Positions 46,406 through 54,793 of a DNA stretch of 64,000 bases are shown here, in pieces; position 1 is the first letter of the stretch, and each line of letters begins with the position of its first letter. Location: contig NZ_JAGJCF010000001.1 in NCBI RefSeq assembly GCF_017815135.1, positions 310,001 through 374,000 on the forward strand, written 5' to 3'. The notes beneath the pieces are model-generated. The model made no database searches and was not told the DNA's origin. It worked only from the letters and a program-made list of their open reading frames with translations. The translations under genes were made by a program, and so were the position numbers. This stretch comes from Jiella mangrovi. Its GTDB lineage: Bacteria > Pseudomonadota > Alphaproteobacteria > Rhizobiales > Rhizobiaceae.

Positions 46406-46935
46406 GCCCTCCGATATGGCCGGAGCAAATCACCGGCGCCGCTGTTCTGGACTGCACTCGCCAGCCACGACGGCGAGCGGCGGTGTGTGAGGGTAATCGA
46501 GCCGGCGGTGACGCTCTCGCTTGCAGCGCCAGCCTTGCCGGGCTTCGCGGCCATGTATTCGGCGAGCCGGCGGAAGGCTTCGGATACGACGGCCGGAACG
46601 GCGTCGGTTCCGACGGTGCCGGTGAAGCGGTAGGGACCGCAGCCGGGAAGGACGTAGCCGCCGAAGGGGGAAGGGCTTACTAAGGCGTCAATCCACTCGC
46701 CATCGTCCCACACCTCGATTGTCGAGATGGTCGCCGGGGTGAGCGGCGGGGACCATTCGCCGGAGCCCTCGACGATCCATTCAATGTCGCGAACGCCGAA
46801 GCGATGGGCGACGTAGGCTTCCATCCGTTGCCAGATCATCGTTGCGTCGAGCGCCGCAGCGGCTGCCGAGAGGCCAGCGGGAGCGTCGGGATAGCTGTCG
46901 GGTGTGCCTTCCGACCTGCGGACGGTGACTGCCAT
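46402..46935 (-). CDS. Head-tail connector protein (gp6-like)
   Basis: A 177-residue protein with the pattern of HK97 gp6-type connectors: an N-terminal helix (LSAAAAALDATMIWQRMEAYVAHRFG), a beta-rich middle (WSPPLTPATISTIEVWDDGEW) and a long last helix (VVSEAFRRLAEYMAAKPG). Such proteins form the ring beneath the portal. The assignment rests partly on context: it lies between prohead protease and portal. Overlaps both neighbours by one to four bases. Confidence 0.7.
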   Translation of the reverse strand: MAVTVRRSEGTPDSYPDAPAGLSAAAAALDATMIWQRMEAYVAHRFGVRDIEWIVEGSGEWSPPLTPATISTIEVWDDGEWIDALVSPSPFGGYVLPGCGPYRFTGTVGTDAVPAVVSEAFRRLAEYMAAKPGKAGAASESVTAGSITLTHRRSPSWLASAVQNSGAGDLLRPYRRA

Positions 46936-47555
46936 CAGAGCCTCCAGCGATTGAGGGGGACGATGCGCCGCGTCCCCAAAATCGGGGACACGTTCCAGCT
47001 CCGCTGTTCCTCGACGTTCGCCTCGTCGTAGGCGGGGCGGGTGACGATCGAGAGTTCGAAGAGGATCGCCTGAAGGATGGTCCTGATCAGCGCGCGGCCG
47101 AGGCGCGGATTCTCCTCCTCGACGATCTCGGCATGGTCAGGCGGCACGGCAGCCGGAGGCGGAATGCGGAAGCCCGGCGAGAGACCGATCGCGAGACCGG
47201 AGCCGATGAGCGCGAAGGCGTCCCGCGCATAGGACGTATCGGCCACCTCGGGGACGATCTCCGCGTCCAGCGTCAGGGCCTCGGGGGTGTCGGTAAACGT
47301 CAGGGTGCCGTTGTTCTTCGATGCGAGCGGCTTGTCGAAGGAATGCCCGACAAGCAGGTGAATATCGGCCGGCGACTCCAGCGAGTAGGTGAAGGCGCCG
47401 GGCGCGAATTGCTCTTTCTTCGGACGGCCCGTCTTCCCGCCATCCGAGAGCACGGCCTTCCGATTGTAGGGAAACCGCCCGCGAATGCGGCGCCCTCCCT
47501 TTCGAGAGGACGCGCGCACCTCGAGCGTCGAGTTATCGAAGCCGCCGAACAGCAT
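46935..47555 (-). CDS. HK97-family prohead protease
   Basis: A 206-residue serine protease of the phage U35 family. It starts at ATG 47555, overlapping the capsid stop (ATGA); the longer open frame upstream is a shadow of the capsid gene. Seen: RGRFPYNRKAVL, the catalytic His in HLLVGHSFDKPLASK, and the Ser in LAIGLSPGFR with a final segment ILFELSIVTRPAYDEANVE. It cuts the capsid N-terminal scaffold during maturation. Confidence 0.88.
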   Translation of the reverse strand: MLFGGFDNSTLEVRASSRKGGRRIRGRFPYNRKAVLSDGGKTGRPKKEQFAPGAFTYSLESPADIHLLVGHSFDKPLASKNNGTLTFTDTPEALTLDAEIVPEVADTSYARDAFALIGSGLAIGLSPGFRIPPPAAVPPDHAEIVEEENPRLGRALIRTILQAILFELSIVTRPAYDEANVEEQRSWNVSPILGTRRIVPLNRWRL

Positions 47556-48811
47556 CACTGAATGCCCGTCAGAACTTCGGCCTGGACCGGACGCGCGACC
47601 GTGACATCCATGGTCGCGAGCGCGGTGATCCGAAGCCCGCCGGAGGCAGCATCGCTGTAAGGGTCGCGGATCAGATCGACGGCGCCCCACGTCGCGACGA
47701 AAAACGGCGGAACGCCGCCCGCGGTGACAGTCAGGAGCGCCTTGCTCGCGGCCGGAGTGCCGGTAGGAGCGGCGAGCGCGTTCGTCGCCATAGTGACGTT
47801 CGGAATGTTCTTCGTCAGGCGGTCCCATTCGGTGACTGCCGAGCCGGCATCGACATAGGTTCCGTCCATCGCGTCCCAGACTTCCGGCCGCAGCAGGAGC
47901 CGCACAGCCGAGGGCGAAGCCGCCGCGTTCGCCAGCATGAACCGCGTCACCGCGGCCCGGAACGCCGACCACGACGCGGCCGCGTTGACTGCCGTCACCG
48001 TGATGCCGTAGCCCGCCGCATCGGCAATGATGCCGTCCGGCTGCCCCGAAGCGCCGGAGCCGAGGAAGATTGCCCGATCCATCTCCTGTTCGATCGCGCC
48101 GTTCATGTCGCGGCGCACGGCCTGTTCCAGCGCATCCCCCGACTGCTTGAGCGTCTTGCGGGTGATCTTCATCTGAATGCCCAGGGTGTGATCCGGGGCG
48201 AGCGGCTTGTCGGTCGTAGTGTAAGCTTGCGGCGCACCAACGGAGCCGGTTTCCGAGGACTGCCATCCGGCCGTCACCTGCGAGGTCGTGACCGGATATT
48301 CGATCTCGCCGGAACCGATGTTGATCATCGATCCGCCCATGCGCGCCGCGACACTAGCCGGAAACAGTCGGTCGATGATCGGTCGCGTCTGGATCGGGTC
48401 GGGCGTGCCGCTGGAAACAGTCTCGCCAGCGCGCTTTTCGAGCGCCGCCCAAGGCACGGGAACGCCACGATAGCCGCCCTGCGAACGAAGCTCCTGGACG
48501 ATCTCGGCAGTGACGCCGCTAAGTTGCCGGCCTTCGTCGAGAGCAAGCGCGACCTGACGAAGTTCGAACTTGCCGACCATCTCCGAAAACTCGCGTTCGG
48601 AGCGGGTCTCCAGATCGTCTTTCGCCTCCCGGCGTTCGGCGTCCTCGGTGATCAGCGCCGCGCGATAGCGGGTCTCGTTGGTCCGATATTCCGCATCGAG
48701 GGTTTCCATCGAGCGGGTTTCGTCCTCGGATGGGGATTCCTTTCCGACGAGCCCGGCGAGGGCCTGGCGGATCTCGGACTGACGCCGAGAGATTTTCACA
48801 CTGTCGAGCAT
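47555..48811 (-). CDS. HK97-fold major capsid protein
   Basis: A 418-residue HK97-type capsid precursor. Residues 1-100 form the coiled-coil delta/scaffold region (SEIRQALAGLVGKESPSEDE, TRSMETLDAEYRTNETRYRA), removed by the protease. The mature fold follows: GSMINIGSGEIEYPVTTSQ, GWQSSETGSVGA, LGIQMKITRKTLKQSG, DRAIFLGSGASGQPDGI and a final IRDPYSDAASGGLRITALA. The start at 48811 overlaps the HNH stop by 16 bp. With the protease downstream, a self-sufficient head is expected. Confidence 0.92.
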   Translation of the reverse strand: MLDSVKISRRQSEIRQALAGLVGKESPSEDETRSMETLDAEYRTNETRYRAALITEDAERREAKDDLETRSEREFSEMVGKFELRQVALALDEGRQLSGVTAEIVQELRSQGGYRGVPVPWAALEKRAGETVSSGTPDPIQTRPIIDRLFPASVAARMGGSMINIGSGEIEYPVTTSQVTAGWQSSETGSVGAPQAYTTTDKPLAPDHTLGIQMKITRKTLKQSGDALEQAVRRDMNGAIEQEMDRAIFLGSGASGQPDGIIADAAGYGITVTAVNAAASWSAFRAAVTRFMLANAAASPSAVRLLLRPEVWDAMDGTYVDAGSAVTEWDRLTKNIPNVTMATNALAAPTGTPAASKALLTVTAGGVPPFFVATWGAVDLIRDPYSDAASGGLRITALATMDVTVARPVQAEVLTGIQ

Positions 48812-49128
48812 TGGGTGCCTCCTTTGGGGGTCAGCTCGTTCACAAGGTCGCGCCATGCCTGGCGCCGTGGGTCGATCTCGGCGAGACCGATTTCAACGCG
48901 GGTTTTCCGCGAATGGCAGGGGACGCAGAGCGTCTGGAGATTGGAGAGATCGAAGGCGAGTTCGCGGTGCGTCCGCACCGGCTTGATGTGATCGACTTCG
49001 AGATCGCCGGCCGCGCCGCATTGGACGCAGCGATAGCCGTCCCGACGCTTCGCCAGCGCTCGGAGAGCCTTCCAACGGGGCGTGCGGTAAATGTCCGCCC
49101 CGGCGCGCTTGTATGTCTTCACGCCCAT
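48796..49128 (-). CDS. HNH endonuclease (phage packaging type)
   Basis: A 110-residue HNH nuclease: YRTPRWKALRALAKRRDGYRC start, zinc Cys pairs CVQCG and CVPCH, and the core LEVDHIKP...LSNLQTLCVPCHSRKT (H, N, H). HNH proteins next to TerL are required for cos-type packaging in HK97-like phages. It sits between terL and capsid, the usual place, and overlaps terL by 10 bp. Confidence 0.92.
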   Translation of the reverse strand: MGVKTYKRAGADIYRTPRWKALRALAKRRDGYRCVQCGAAGDLEVDHIKPVRTHRELAFDLSNLQTLCVPCHSRKTRVEIGLAEIDPRRQAWRDLVNELTPKGGTQCSTV

Positions 49129-50732
49129 ACCGCGCCCCTCGATTGTCGCGCCGGCCTTGCGACCTGTCGCGCCCCCTCAGCAACAGCGAGGACAGAGGCC
49201 GCCGCAGCGTCGATCCTGCCGAGCGAGCGGGCCTTGGCGAGCTTGTGATTGCCAGCGGGGTCAATCAGTGTGATCGCATCGGAGAAGGCAGACCGGAGAA
49301 GCAGCGAGGGACGGGTTTTCACGCATCCATCAAACAGCGCACGGCGGAAGCGCTCGATATCCTCGCTGCCGTCTTTCCAGCCGAAGCCTCGCCAGATGAA
49401 CGGCACGCGAAGATTGGCTTTCGCCATGGCTTCGGAGAACTCGGCGTAGCGGAAGCGGTCGCCGACAATGCAGGTGATTGCCGAGCCGCCAGCGAGCTTG
49501 ACGACTTCGGCAAGCCATGGACCGGGCGGGACCGTATTCGATCCCATCACCGTCAATTCGCCGCGATCGTTCATCTCGGAATAACGCCGCCCGACGCCAT
49601 CAGCCGCGCCACGATCGGCGAGGGACGGGACCGCGGGGAACGTGCCGACCGCCTCCAGACGGCCCGTCTGCGGCCAGTAGAACGCCGCCGCCGACATGGA
49701 GCGAGAGCCGCCGAGATCGACGCCGAGAATGCACGGCCCGTCCCGGTCCGGGAGATCGTCGGGCGCCACCTCGGCAGTCAGCCACTCGTCAACGGTGATC
49801 AGAACCGACCGATCTTCCGTCGATACTCGTTCGTTGCGATTGAGATTGCGGAAGGAAGAGAGCGCTGAGCCGCCGCGGGCGATGGCGCGCCGAGCTTGAG
49901 TCTGGAGCCATTCGAGCGAGGCGCCGATGCCTTCGGTTGCACCGGGGTTCGCGATCAAGAGCGAATCGGCGTCATCGGCCGGAAGGCCGAAGGCCGGGCG
50001 ATGCTCCTGGACGTATGTTCCGGCCGGAGGCTCGTCGAGCCATCGGCTGAAGGTGTTGGCGTCATCGGGCGCGCTCGTCGAGATGATCAGAGCCTTGCCG
50101 TTGCGCTTGCCCAGGCCAGAGAGGATTGCATTCTCCAGCGTGTCGCCCTTGTCGCGTTCCCAGGCAGCCCGTTCGTCGAGAATGGCGAGGGTCGGCGCGC
50201 CGCCGAGGATCGATCGGCCATCGGCCGCAATACTGCGAGCGAGCCCGCCGCCCTTGTCGAGATATTCGACCTCAAGCCGGGAGCCACGCCGAATGATGAA
50301 CCGCTCGCGCTTGGCTTTCGGCAGGCTTTCGACGAAGCCCACAATGAAGTTGAAGGCGGTCTTTGCTTGATCGCGATTTCGAGCCGCCAAGAGAACGTCG
50401 CGCTTTGGCTGCGCATCCCATTCGCCCATGATCGAGCCGAGCGCGAGGCCGGCCGAAAGCGCCGTTTTGGCATTGCCGCGACCGATCGAGAGCACGGCCA
50501 CCATGTTCGCGGGATCGAGAGCGCCTTCAACGAACTTTCGTTGGAAGCCGGCGAGCTTCAGCCGCTTACCCGCCTTCGGTCCTTCCGGGATTTTCAGAGC
50601 CTCAAGGAACCGGATCGCCTTTTCGGCGGTCGATTTTCCCCGGGCAATCTTGGGAGAGAGAGAAGAACAGCCCGCCCCCTCGAAGCCTCCCCCACCCAGA
50701 CGGCCCGGCATTGGCACCACTTCGGCACTCAT
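49119..50732 (-). CDS. Terminase large subunit
   Basis: A 537-residue packaging motor. ATPase: adenine/arginine-finger region FQRKFVEGALDP, Walker A-like LSIGRGNAKTALSAG (about residues 81-95), Walker B TLAILDERAAWER, and STSAPDD (coupling motif). Nuclease: GVDLGGSRSMSAAAFYW, VIGD-like ITCIVGDRF and C-terminal GRIDAAAASVLAVA. The degenerate Walker A GRGNAKT is normal for TerL. A small terminase subunit was not certain; the 69-residue HTH protein upstream is a candidate. It overlaps the preceding head-closure gene by 4 bp. Confidence 0.92.
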   Translation of the reverse strand: MSAEVVPMPGRLGGGGFEGAGCSSLSPKIARGKSTAEKAIRFLEALKIPEGPKAGKRLKLAGFQRKFVEGALDPANMVAVLSIGRGNAKTALSAGLALGSIMGEWDAQPKRDVLLAARNRDQAKTAFNFIVGFVESLPKAKRERFIIRRGSRLEVEYLDKGGGLARSIAADGRSILGGAPTLAILDERAAWERDKGDTLENAILSGLGKRNGKALIISTSAPDDANTFSRWLDEPPAGTYVQEHRPAFGLPADDADSLLIANPGATEGIGASLEWLQTQARRAIARGGSALSSFRNLNRNERVSTEDRSVLITVDEWLTAEVAPDDLPDRDGPCILGVDLGGSRSMSAAAFYWPQTGRLEAVGTFPAVPSLADRGAADGVGRRYSEMNDRGELTVMGSNTVPPGPWLAEVVKLAGGSAITCIVGDRFRYAEFSEAMAKANLRVPFIWRGFGWKDGSEDIERFRRALFDGCVKTRPSLLLRSAFSDAITLIDPAGNHKLAKARSLGRIDAAAASVLAVAEGARQVARPARQSRGAVWA

Positions 50733-51085
50733 TGCCGCGCCTGCACGATGAACAGCGCACCGGATGCGTCACGCCCTGCGGTGATGACTTCGTAGGTCTC
50801 TCCGCCGACCGTGATGGTGTCTTGCTGCGATGGGATGATGGCAATGGTGGTAACGAGGATGACGATCTTGATGTCGGTATCGCCGATCACCTGCCCATCG
50901 CGGTCGCGGTCCTCATAGAGTTCGATCCATCCGCGCCCCTGATACTCGACCGAGCCGCCCACGTCGTCAGGATCATACGGATCGCCTGGCACAGTGCGCG
51001 TTACCGTCACGTCGCGCGGGACGTTGGCATCCGTGAGCGCCTGTGTGACTTCCGCGGCGAGTTCGCTTTCAAGGATCGAGACCAT
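50729..51085 (-). CDS. Probable head-closure/head-tail joining protein
   Basis: A 118-residue mostly beta protein (VSILESELAAEVTQAL, DPDDVGGSVEYQGRGWIELY, KIVILVTTIAIIPSQQDTIT, EVITAGRDASGALFIVQAR). The barrel pattern ending with a YEV-G-Dase stretch fits head-completion stoppers such as HK97 gp7-like proteins. It comes directly before terL. The family is suggested by pattern only. Confidence 0.55.
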   Translation of the reverse strand: MVSILESELAAEVTQALTDANVPRDVTVTRTVPGDPYDPDDVGGSVEYQGRGWIELYEDRDRDGQVIGDTDIKIVILVTTIAIIPSQQDTITVGGETYEVITAGRDASGALFIVQARQ

Positions 51086-51130
51086 GCCGAGTGTATGCGG
51101 GAACCGGCATGGCCCATGCCATCGGGCGCT

Positions 51131-51340
51131 TTAGGCTGCTTTGGGGTTCTTTGGGGTTGCCCGGTTTTCGGCCCTGCGCATCCAGTCCGAAAGCTCGTCT
51201 TCGAAGGCATAGAGCCGGCCGCCGGCTTTGTAGATCGGCGCATCGCTGTCGCGTGCCAGCGCATAGACGCCATCGGCTCCCATGCGCAGGAAACGCCCGA
51301 TCGCGCCCGCTGTCCAGATGATCGGCAAGGGTGTCGTCAT
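51131..51340 (-). CDS. Small HTH DNA-binding protein (possible TerS or excisionase)
   Basis: A 69-residue protein with a winged-helix or HTH start (AGAIGRFLRMGADGVYALA, then DSDAPIYKAGGRLYAFEDELSDWMR). This is the compact MerR/excisionase-type fold: helix, turn, recognition helix, hairpin with a Tyr/Phe-rich end. It lies between the DUF1376 gene and the head-closure gene. It could control the late genes or, given the position two genes before terL, act as a small terminase. Confidence 0.55.
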   Translation of the reverse strand: MTTPLPIIWTAGAIGRFLRMGADGVYALARDSDAPIYKAGGRLYAFEDELSDWMRRAENRATPKNPKAA

Positions 51341-51347
51341 CGCGCCC

Positions 51348-51995
51348 TCACTGCATCATGATCTGATCGAGGATGGATTGATCGAGCCGACCTTCCATCA
51401 GCATCGGCAATGCTCTCTCGACCTGACGCGGCTGAAGATCATGGCGACGAAGGAAGGCCCGCCCCTCACTGTCAGTCTCAGGGATCGAGAAGCATCCGGG
51501 CCGGCTCTCTCGCGTGCGCGCGTACGTGCGTGTAGGTGCTAACCTTTCTTCGTAGCGTACTTCATCTGGCGCTGGTGCTGGTGGCCATTGGTTATCCATT
51601 GGTTCTGTCATTGAGCCTGCCATGCGTTTGCCAATGGCATTCGCATTGGTTCTGCCAATGGTCCTGCTATCCTTCGACCATCGCTTGTCAGCGCCCTTTC
51701 GTCCCGCCGCGACTTTGCGTTCGCGCTTCTCGGCGGCATCGGCCCTCATCTCGTCCAGCTTGGGGAGATGCCAGCCGTCATCGAACAGATCGCAGATCCC
51801 GGAGCGGACTTCCGTCCATCGATCGGGAGCAACGCCAGTCACTCGCATCAGTCGAGCGTCGTCGTTCGGCAGACCGCCATGCTGCCAGTAATGTCGGCGA
51901 AGGCGCTCGTAAGCGCCGAACTCCTCGGCAGTGAGGTGGCCCGTTAAGGCCGCCTCGTCACCGATATATGTTTTCATCCAAGCGAGGTCCGTCAT
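51348..51995 (-). CDS. DUF1376 (YdaU-type) replication-associated protein
   Basis: A 215-residue protein. The N-terminal DUF1376 domain shows DLAWMKTYIGDEAALTGHLT, EFGAYERLRRHYWQHGGLP, and LMRVTGVAPDRWTEV; a basic linker and a variable C-terminal part (RRHDLQPRQVERALPML) follow. DUF1376 proteins stand in phage replication regions and are thought to help origin unwinding or helicase loading. It is the only replication-like gene in the element. Overlaps the next upstream gene by 4 bp. Confidence 0.8.
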   Translation of the reverse strand: MTDLAWMKTYIGDEAALTGHLTAEEFGAYERLRRHYWQHGGLPNDDARLMRVTGVAPDRWTEVRSGICDLFDDGWHLPKLDEMRADAAEKRERKVAAGRKGADKRWSKDSRTIGRTNANAIGKRMAGSMTEPMDNQWPPAPAPDEVRYEERLAPTRTYARTRESRPGCFSIPETDSEGRAFLRRHDLQPRQVERALPMLMEGRLDQSILDQIMMQ

Positions 51996-52234
51996 AGCGC
52001 CCCCGCATTGAGGCCGATCAAGCCTTCATCGGAGAGCCGGCGCCGTTCGCGGTTCAGCGCCCCCTCGGTTTCGACGCGGATCGTTTCAACAGGCTGGCCA
52101 CGCCGATGGATTATGAGGACGTAGCCGCGGCCTGATGGCTCGAACGTGAAGTGAGACTTTGCGCCGATGGCTTCTGTCGGGTTGGCGCGCTCGAAAGGCT
52201 TCCTGCCTTGGGACAGGTCGCGAGGGCCGCTCAT
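51992..52234 (-). CDS. Small hypothetical protein of the element
   Basis: An 80-residue protein from the ATG at 52234 (overlapping the preceding stop by 4 bp). Core sequence GAKSHFTFEPSGRGYVLIIHRRGQP is beta-rich and the end is a charged helix. No family recognised. Confidence 0.6.
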   Translation of the reverse strand: MSGPRDLSQGRKPFERANPTEAIGAKSHFTFEPSGRGYVLIIHRRGQPVETIRVETEGALNRERRRLSDEGLIGLNAGAL

Positions 52235-52566
52235 TCGCCGTCCTCCGGCTCGCCTTCGTCCTCGACGTTCAGCTCGCCATCGACGATCCAACAGGAGGCA
52301 TAGCTTGCCGCGCCCTGGTGGATCGTTTCCAGCCTGCCGAGCGATGGTTCCTTGTCGGACGGGTCTTCTTCCAAATCGTGTTGGAAGCCAGCCTCGGTCC
52401 AATAGCCGCTACCGCCGAGGTCCGGCTCGTTGTCGCCGCCGTCCTCGGCATCGGGCTCAAATTCGAGGTCGGGATCGCCGTCCATCTCGTCGAGAACGTT
52501 GATCAGGGCTTCTATCTTGGCCTCAGTCTTTCGGCGCTGCTCAGTCTCGATAACCGCCCCCATCAC
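52231..52566 (-). CDS. Small very acidic protein of the element
   Basis: A 111-residue protein with about one third Asp/Glu (EMDGDPDLEFEPDAEDGGDNE) and few basic residues. Such acidic phage proteins can be DNA mimics or anti-host factors, but no family is recognised. It overlaps alpA by 4 bp. Confidence 0.6.
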   Translation of the reverse strand: MMGAVIETEQRRKTEAKIEALINVLDEMDGDPDLEFEPDAEDGGDNEPDLGGSGYWTEAGFQHDLEEDPSDKEPSLGRLETIHQGAASYASCWIVDGELNVEDEGEPEDGE

Positions 52567-52778
52567 GCCACCTCGCGATTGCGGTCGGCGATGCGGTCAC
52601 GAATCCAGTCCTCGACCTCGGCACGGACGAACGCCACGCGCTTGTCGCCGAGGGGGACGGCTTTGGGAAACTTGCCTACGCCACGCCAGCGATTGATGGC
52701 GGTGCGGCTGAGCGAAGTCAGCCGGCAGGCATCATTGAGACTGATCAGATTTGGGGTGTCGGGCATCTGCCGCTCCAT
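52563..52778 (-). CDS. alpA: AlpA-family transcriptional regulator
   Basis: A 71-residue AlpA/MerR-type DNA-binding protein: NLISLNDACRLTSLSRTAIN, WRGVGKFPKAVPLGDKRVAF and VRAEVEDWIRDRIADR, the characteristic AlpA order. In PICIs and P4-like elements AlpA switches on int and other genes. The ATG at 52778 was used; a TTG one codon upstream is possible. A gap of 108 bp upstream contains its promoter. Confidence 0.9.
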   Translation of the reverse strand: MERQMPDTPNLISLNDACRLTSLSRTAINRWRGVGKFPKAVPLGDKRVAFVRAEVEDWIRDRIADRNREVA

Positions 52779-52886
52779 CAAATGAGCGGCGGGTTTGACT
52801 ATGCCGCTCGGGTTGAACGGCCCCTCTAGTAACCAGATCTATCAGCCGGTCACGCCTGTGAAATCTCCAGAAACCCCACTCTCAGT
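52779..52886. promoter_or_regulatory. Probable promoter region of alpA-head operon
   Basis: The only gap larger than 100 bp within the minus-strand array. It likely holds the promoter for alpA and the downstream genes and a binding site for its regulator. No certain -10/-35 pair was identified. Confidence 0.35.
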
Positions 52887-53456
52887 TTATGCAGATGGTT
52901 TCTGCCGAAATTCTTCTTCCCAAGCGTAGATGGATTTTGGCGAAGGGGGTTTCCCTCCTACCGCTGCTTCCATCTCCCTTTGGAGTTCCTTGATGCTACG
53001 TCCCTTTCGATCGCAGCCCTGTTGGAAGTACCAATGCTTGGCGGGATGCTGCGGACGCCCGCCCTTGTCATTTGGCGGCAAGAGTTCGTCCAACGCCTTG
53101 CGGATCACTTCCTCGGCATGCCTGTCATCAATCAGAACTCGCGCACCATGCCATTCGGAAAGATGGGCGATGTGGTGGTCCATAGGGTCAAAAACGCTGC
53201 ACTGCAGTCGCGATGCAGGAACATAATGAAGCTCGTCAGGAGACAGTCGCGCTTCTCGCCGGTCAGGATGCTGTAAGATCGCCCCGTCTCCATGCTCGCG
53301 GAGCACATCGCAACAAACGCCTTTGATCGTGTTCTCGATATGAAAAATCCAGTAGAGGCGACCGGATGAATAAAGATCCATCTTGTCCCACTTCGGAATG
53401 TTTTTCGCCCGAAGCTTTTCGTTAACTTGCTCAAATATCCATCCAATGTACTTCAT
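52887..53456 (-). CDS. Hypothetical protein downstream of integrase
   Basis: A 189-residue protein beginning YIGWIFEQVNEKLRAKN, with a central HIAHLSEWHGARVLIDDRHAEE and a basic C-terminus (EKHWYFQQG-like, RSIKELQREMEAA). It overlaps the integrase stop by 4 bp, so it is cotranscribed with the integrase. AT content is higher than in the head genes. No family recognised. Confidence 0.6.
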   Translation of the reverse strand: MKYIGWIFEQVNEKLRAKNIPKWDKMDLYSSGRLYWIFHIENTIKGVCCDVLREHGDGAILQHPDRREARLSPDELHYVPASRLQCSVFDPMDHHIAHLSEWHGARVLIDDRHAEEVIRKALDELLPPNDKGGRPQHPAKHWYFQQGCDRKGRSIKELQREMEAAVGGKPPSPKSIYAWEEEFRQKPSA

Positions 53457-54667
53457 GAGCCTGCCGCCATGAGAACAATGTTGTCAGCAAATCTGGCCAT
53501 GCAATAGCCCGCCCATGCATCCATCAGCTTCCGCCGCTTCTCCAATGCATCGCCGCGTCGATAGGCGCGCTCCACTGCATCGCCGACCGAATGCGCGAGC
53601 GCGGCCTCGGCGACCTCGCGCTGGAAATTGGTTTCCTCGGCGACCCAATCGCGGAAGCTGGAGCGGAAGCCGTGAACGGTGAACTCGCCAGAGCCGGCCG
53701 ACTTGAGCGCCTTGGCAAGCGACATATCGGAAAGTGGACGGCCTGTGCGCTGCCCCGGGAAAACCAGATCATTGACGGCGGTAGCCTTCATCGTCCGAAG
53801 GATTTCGACGGCGCGCGCAGAAAGCGGAACGCGGTGCGCCTTGCCGGTCTTCATTCGCTCGGCGGGGATGGTCCAGAGCGCAGCCTCTAGATCGATCTCT
53901 TGCCATGTCGCGCCCCGCGCCTCGCCGCTGCGAACGGCAGTCAAAACCGTGAACTCCAATGCCCTTGCTCCGACGCCCTGCACTTCATGGAGTCGCTGGA
54001 GGAATGCAGCGACTTCGGCGAAGGGCATGGCGGCGTGATGCCCTCGCGATAGCTTTGCGGGCGCCGGAAGGATCTGATCAAGATGGCCCTTCCATTGCGC
54101 AGGATTCTCGCCAGAGCGCAGCCCTCGCGCCTTGGCGTGATCGAGCACAAGTTTGGTCCGCTCCCGGACCTTCGTCGCCGTCTCCGGCTTGTCATGCCAA
54201 AGCGGGCGAAGGACACGGAGAACGTCTTCCGTCGTCAGCTTATCGATCGGCACTTTGCGAATGGAGGTGACGTAGCTTCCTGCGAACCGCTCCCACGCGG
54301 CAACTGTCTTGGCACCACGCCACTTCGGCCGCATCGTCGTGATGTACTCGTCTGCGACTTGGCCGAATGTGATCACGCGAGCCGCGGCCTTGCGCTCTGC
54401 CATGTCGGTTTTCGGATCACCGCCGGAGCCGACGATCTCTCGGGCTTCATCTGCCTTCGATCGAGCCGTAGCGAGTGAGACGTGAGCCGTTCCAGAGCCG
54501 TAGGGTCCAAGGCCGATCTCTCGCCGAGTGCCGAAGCGCCTCCAGATGAAAACCCATGATCGCCGGCCTGTCGCCTGGACACGCAGGTAAAGCCCATCAC
54601 CGTCGCCGTAGATGCCCGGCGTGGTTAGACTCCTGATTTTGCTGTCCGTCAGCTTGTGACGTGGCAT
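53453..54667 (-). CDS. int: Tyrosine integrase, P4 type (DUF4102 N-terminus)
   Basis: A 404-residue tyrosine recombinase. N-terminal arm-binding domain (LTDSKIRSLTTPGIYGDGDGLYLRV, RREIGLGPYGSG), SAM-like core-binding domain (ITFGQVADEYITTMRPKW) and catalytic domain with Arg in LTAVRSGEARGATW, His-x-x-Arg in FTVHGFRSSFRDW, a further His in ALAHSVGDAVERAY and nucleophile Tyr in AYRRGD. It integrates the element in the tRNA-Asn 3' end. It lies 127 bp from the right att site and is transcribed inwards. Confidence 0.93.
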   Translation of the reverse strand: MPRHKLTDSKIRSLTTPGIYGDGDGLYLRVQATGRRSWVFIWRRFGTRREIGLGPYGSGTAHVSLATARSKADEAREIVGSGGDPKTDMAERKAAARVITFGQVADEYITTMRPKWRGAKTVAAWERFAGSYVTSIRKVPIDKLTTEDVLRVLRPLWHDKPETATKVRERTKLVLDHAKARGLRSGENPAQWKGHLDQILPAPAKLSRGHHAAMPFAEVAAFLQRLHEVQGVGARALEFTVLTAVRSGEARGATWQEIDLEAALWTIPAERMKTGKAHRVPLSARAVEILRTMKATAVNDLVFPGQRTGRPLSDMSLAKALKSAGSGEFTVHGFRSSFRDWVAEETNFQREVAEAALAHSVGDAVERAYRRGDALEKRRKLMDAWAGYCMARFADNIVLMAAGS

Positions 54668-54681
54668 CCATAACGCCTTTC

Positions 54682-54740
54682 ATAACCGGCTTGGCTGTCA
54701 CTCGGGATAACCTGTGCGACCACTTTGCCATGGCGGTTAT
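54682..54740. promoter_or_regulatory. Candidate integrase arm-type sites inside attR
   Basis: The hexamer ataacc occurs at 54682-54687 and 54707-54712 and in reverse (ggttat) at 54735-54740, in the 127 bp between the integrase start and the att core. Repeated short motifs beside the core are the usual layout of arm-type sites. The promoter of int must also lie here. Confidence 0.4.
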
Positions 54741-54793
54741 GAAAATCAATATGATGAGTGCAATAAAGTCATTAGTTTCAGCGGCTTGGATAA

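Noticed and set aside
46935-48266. A 443-residue single protein including the prohead protease
   Set aside because: The first two thirds are a shadow of the capsid gene in another frame. The protease starts at ATG 47555 with an ATGA overlap.
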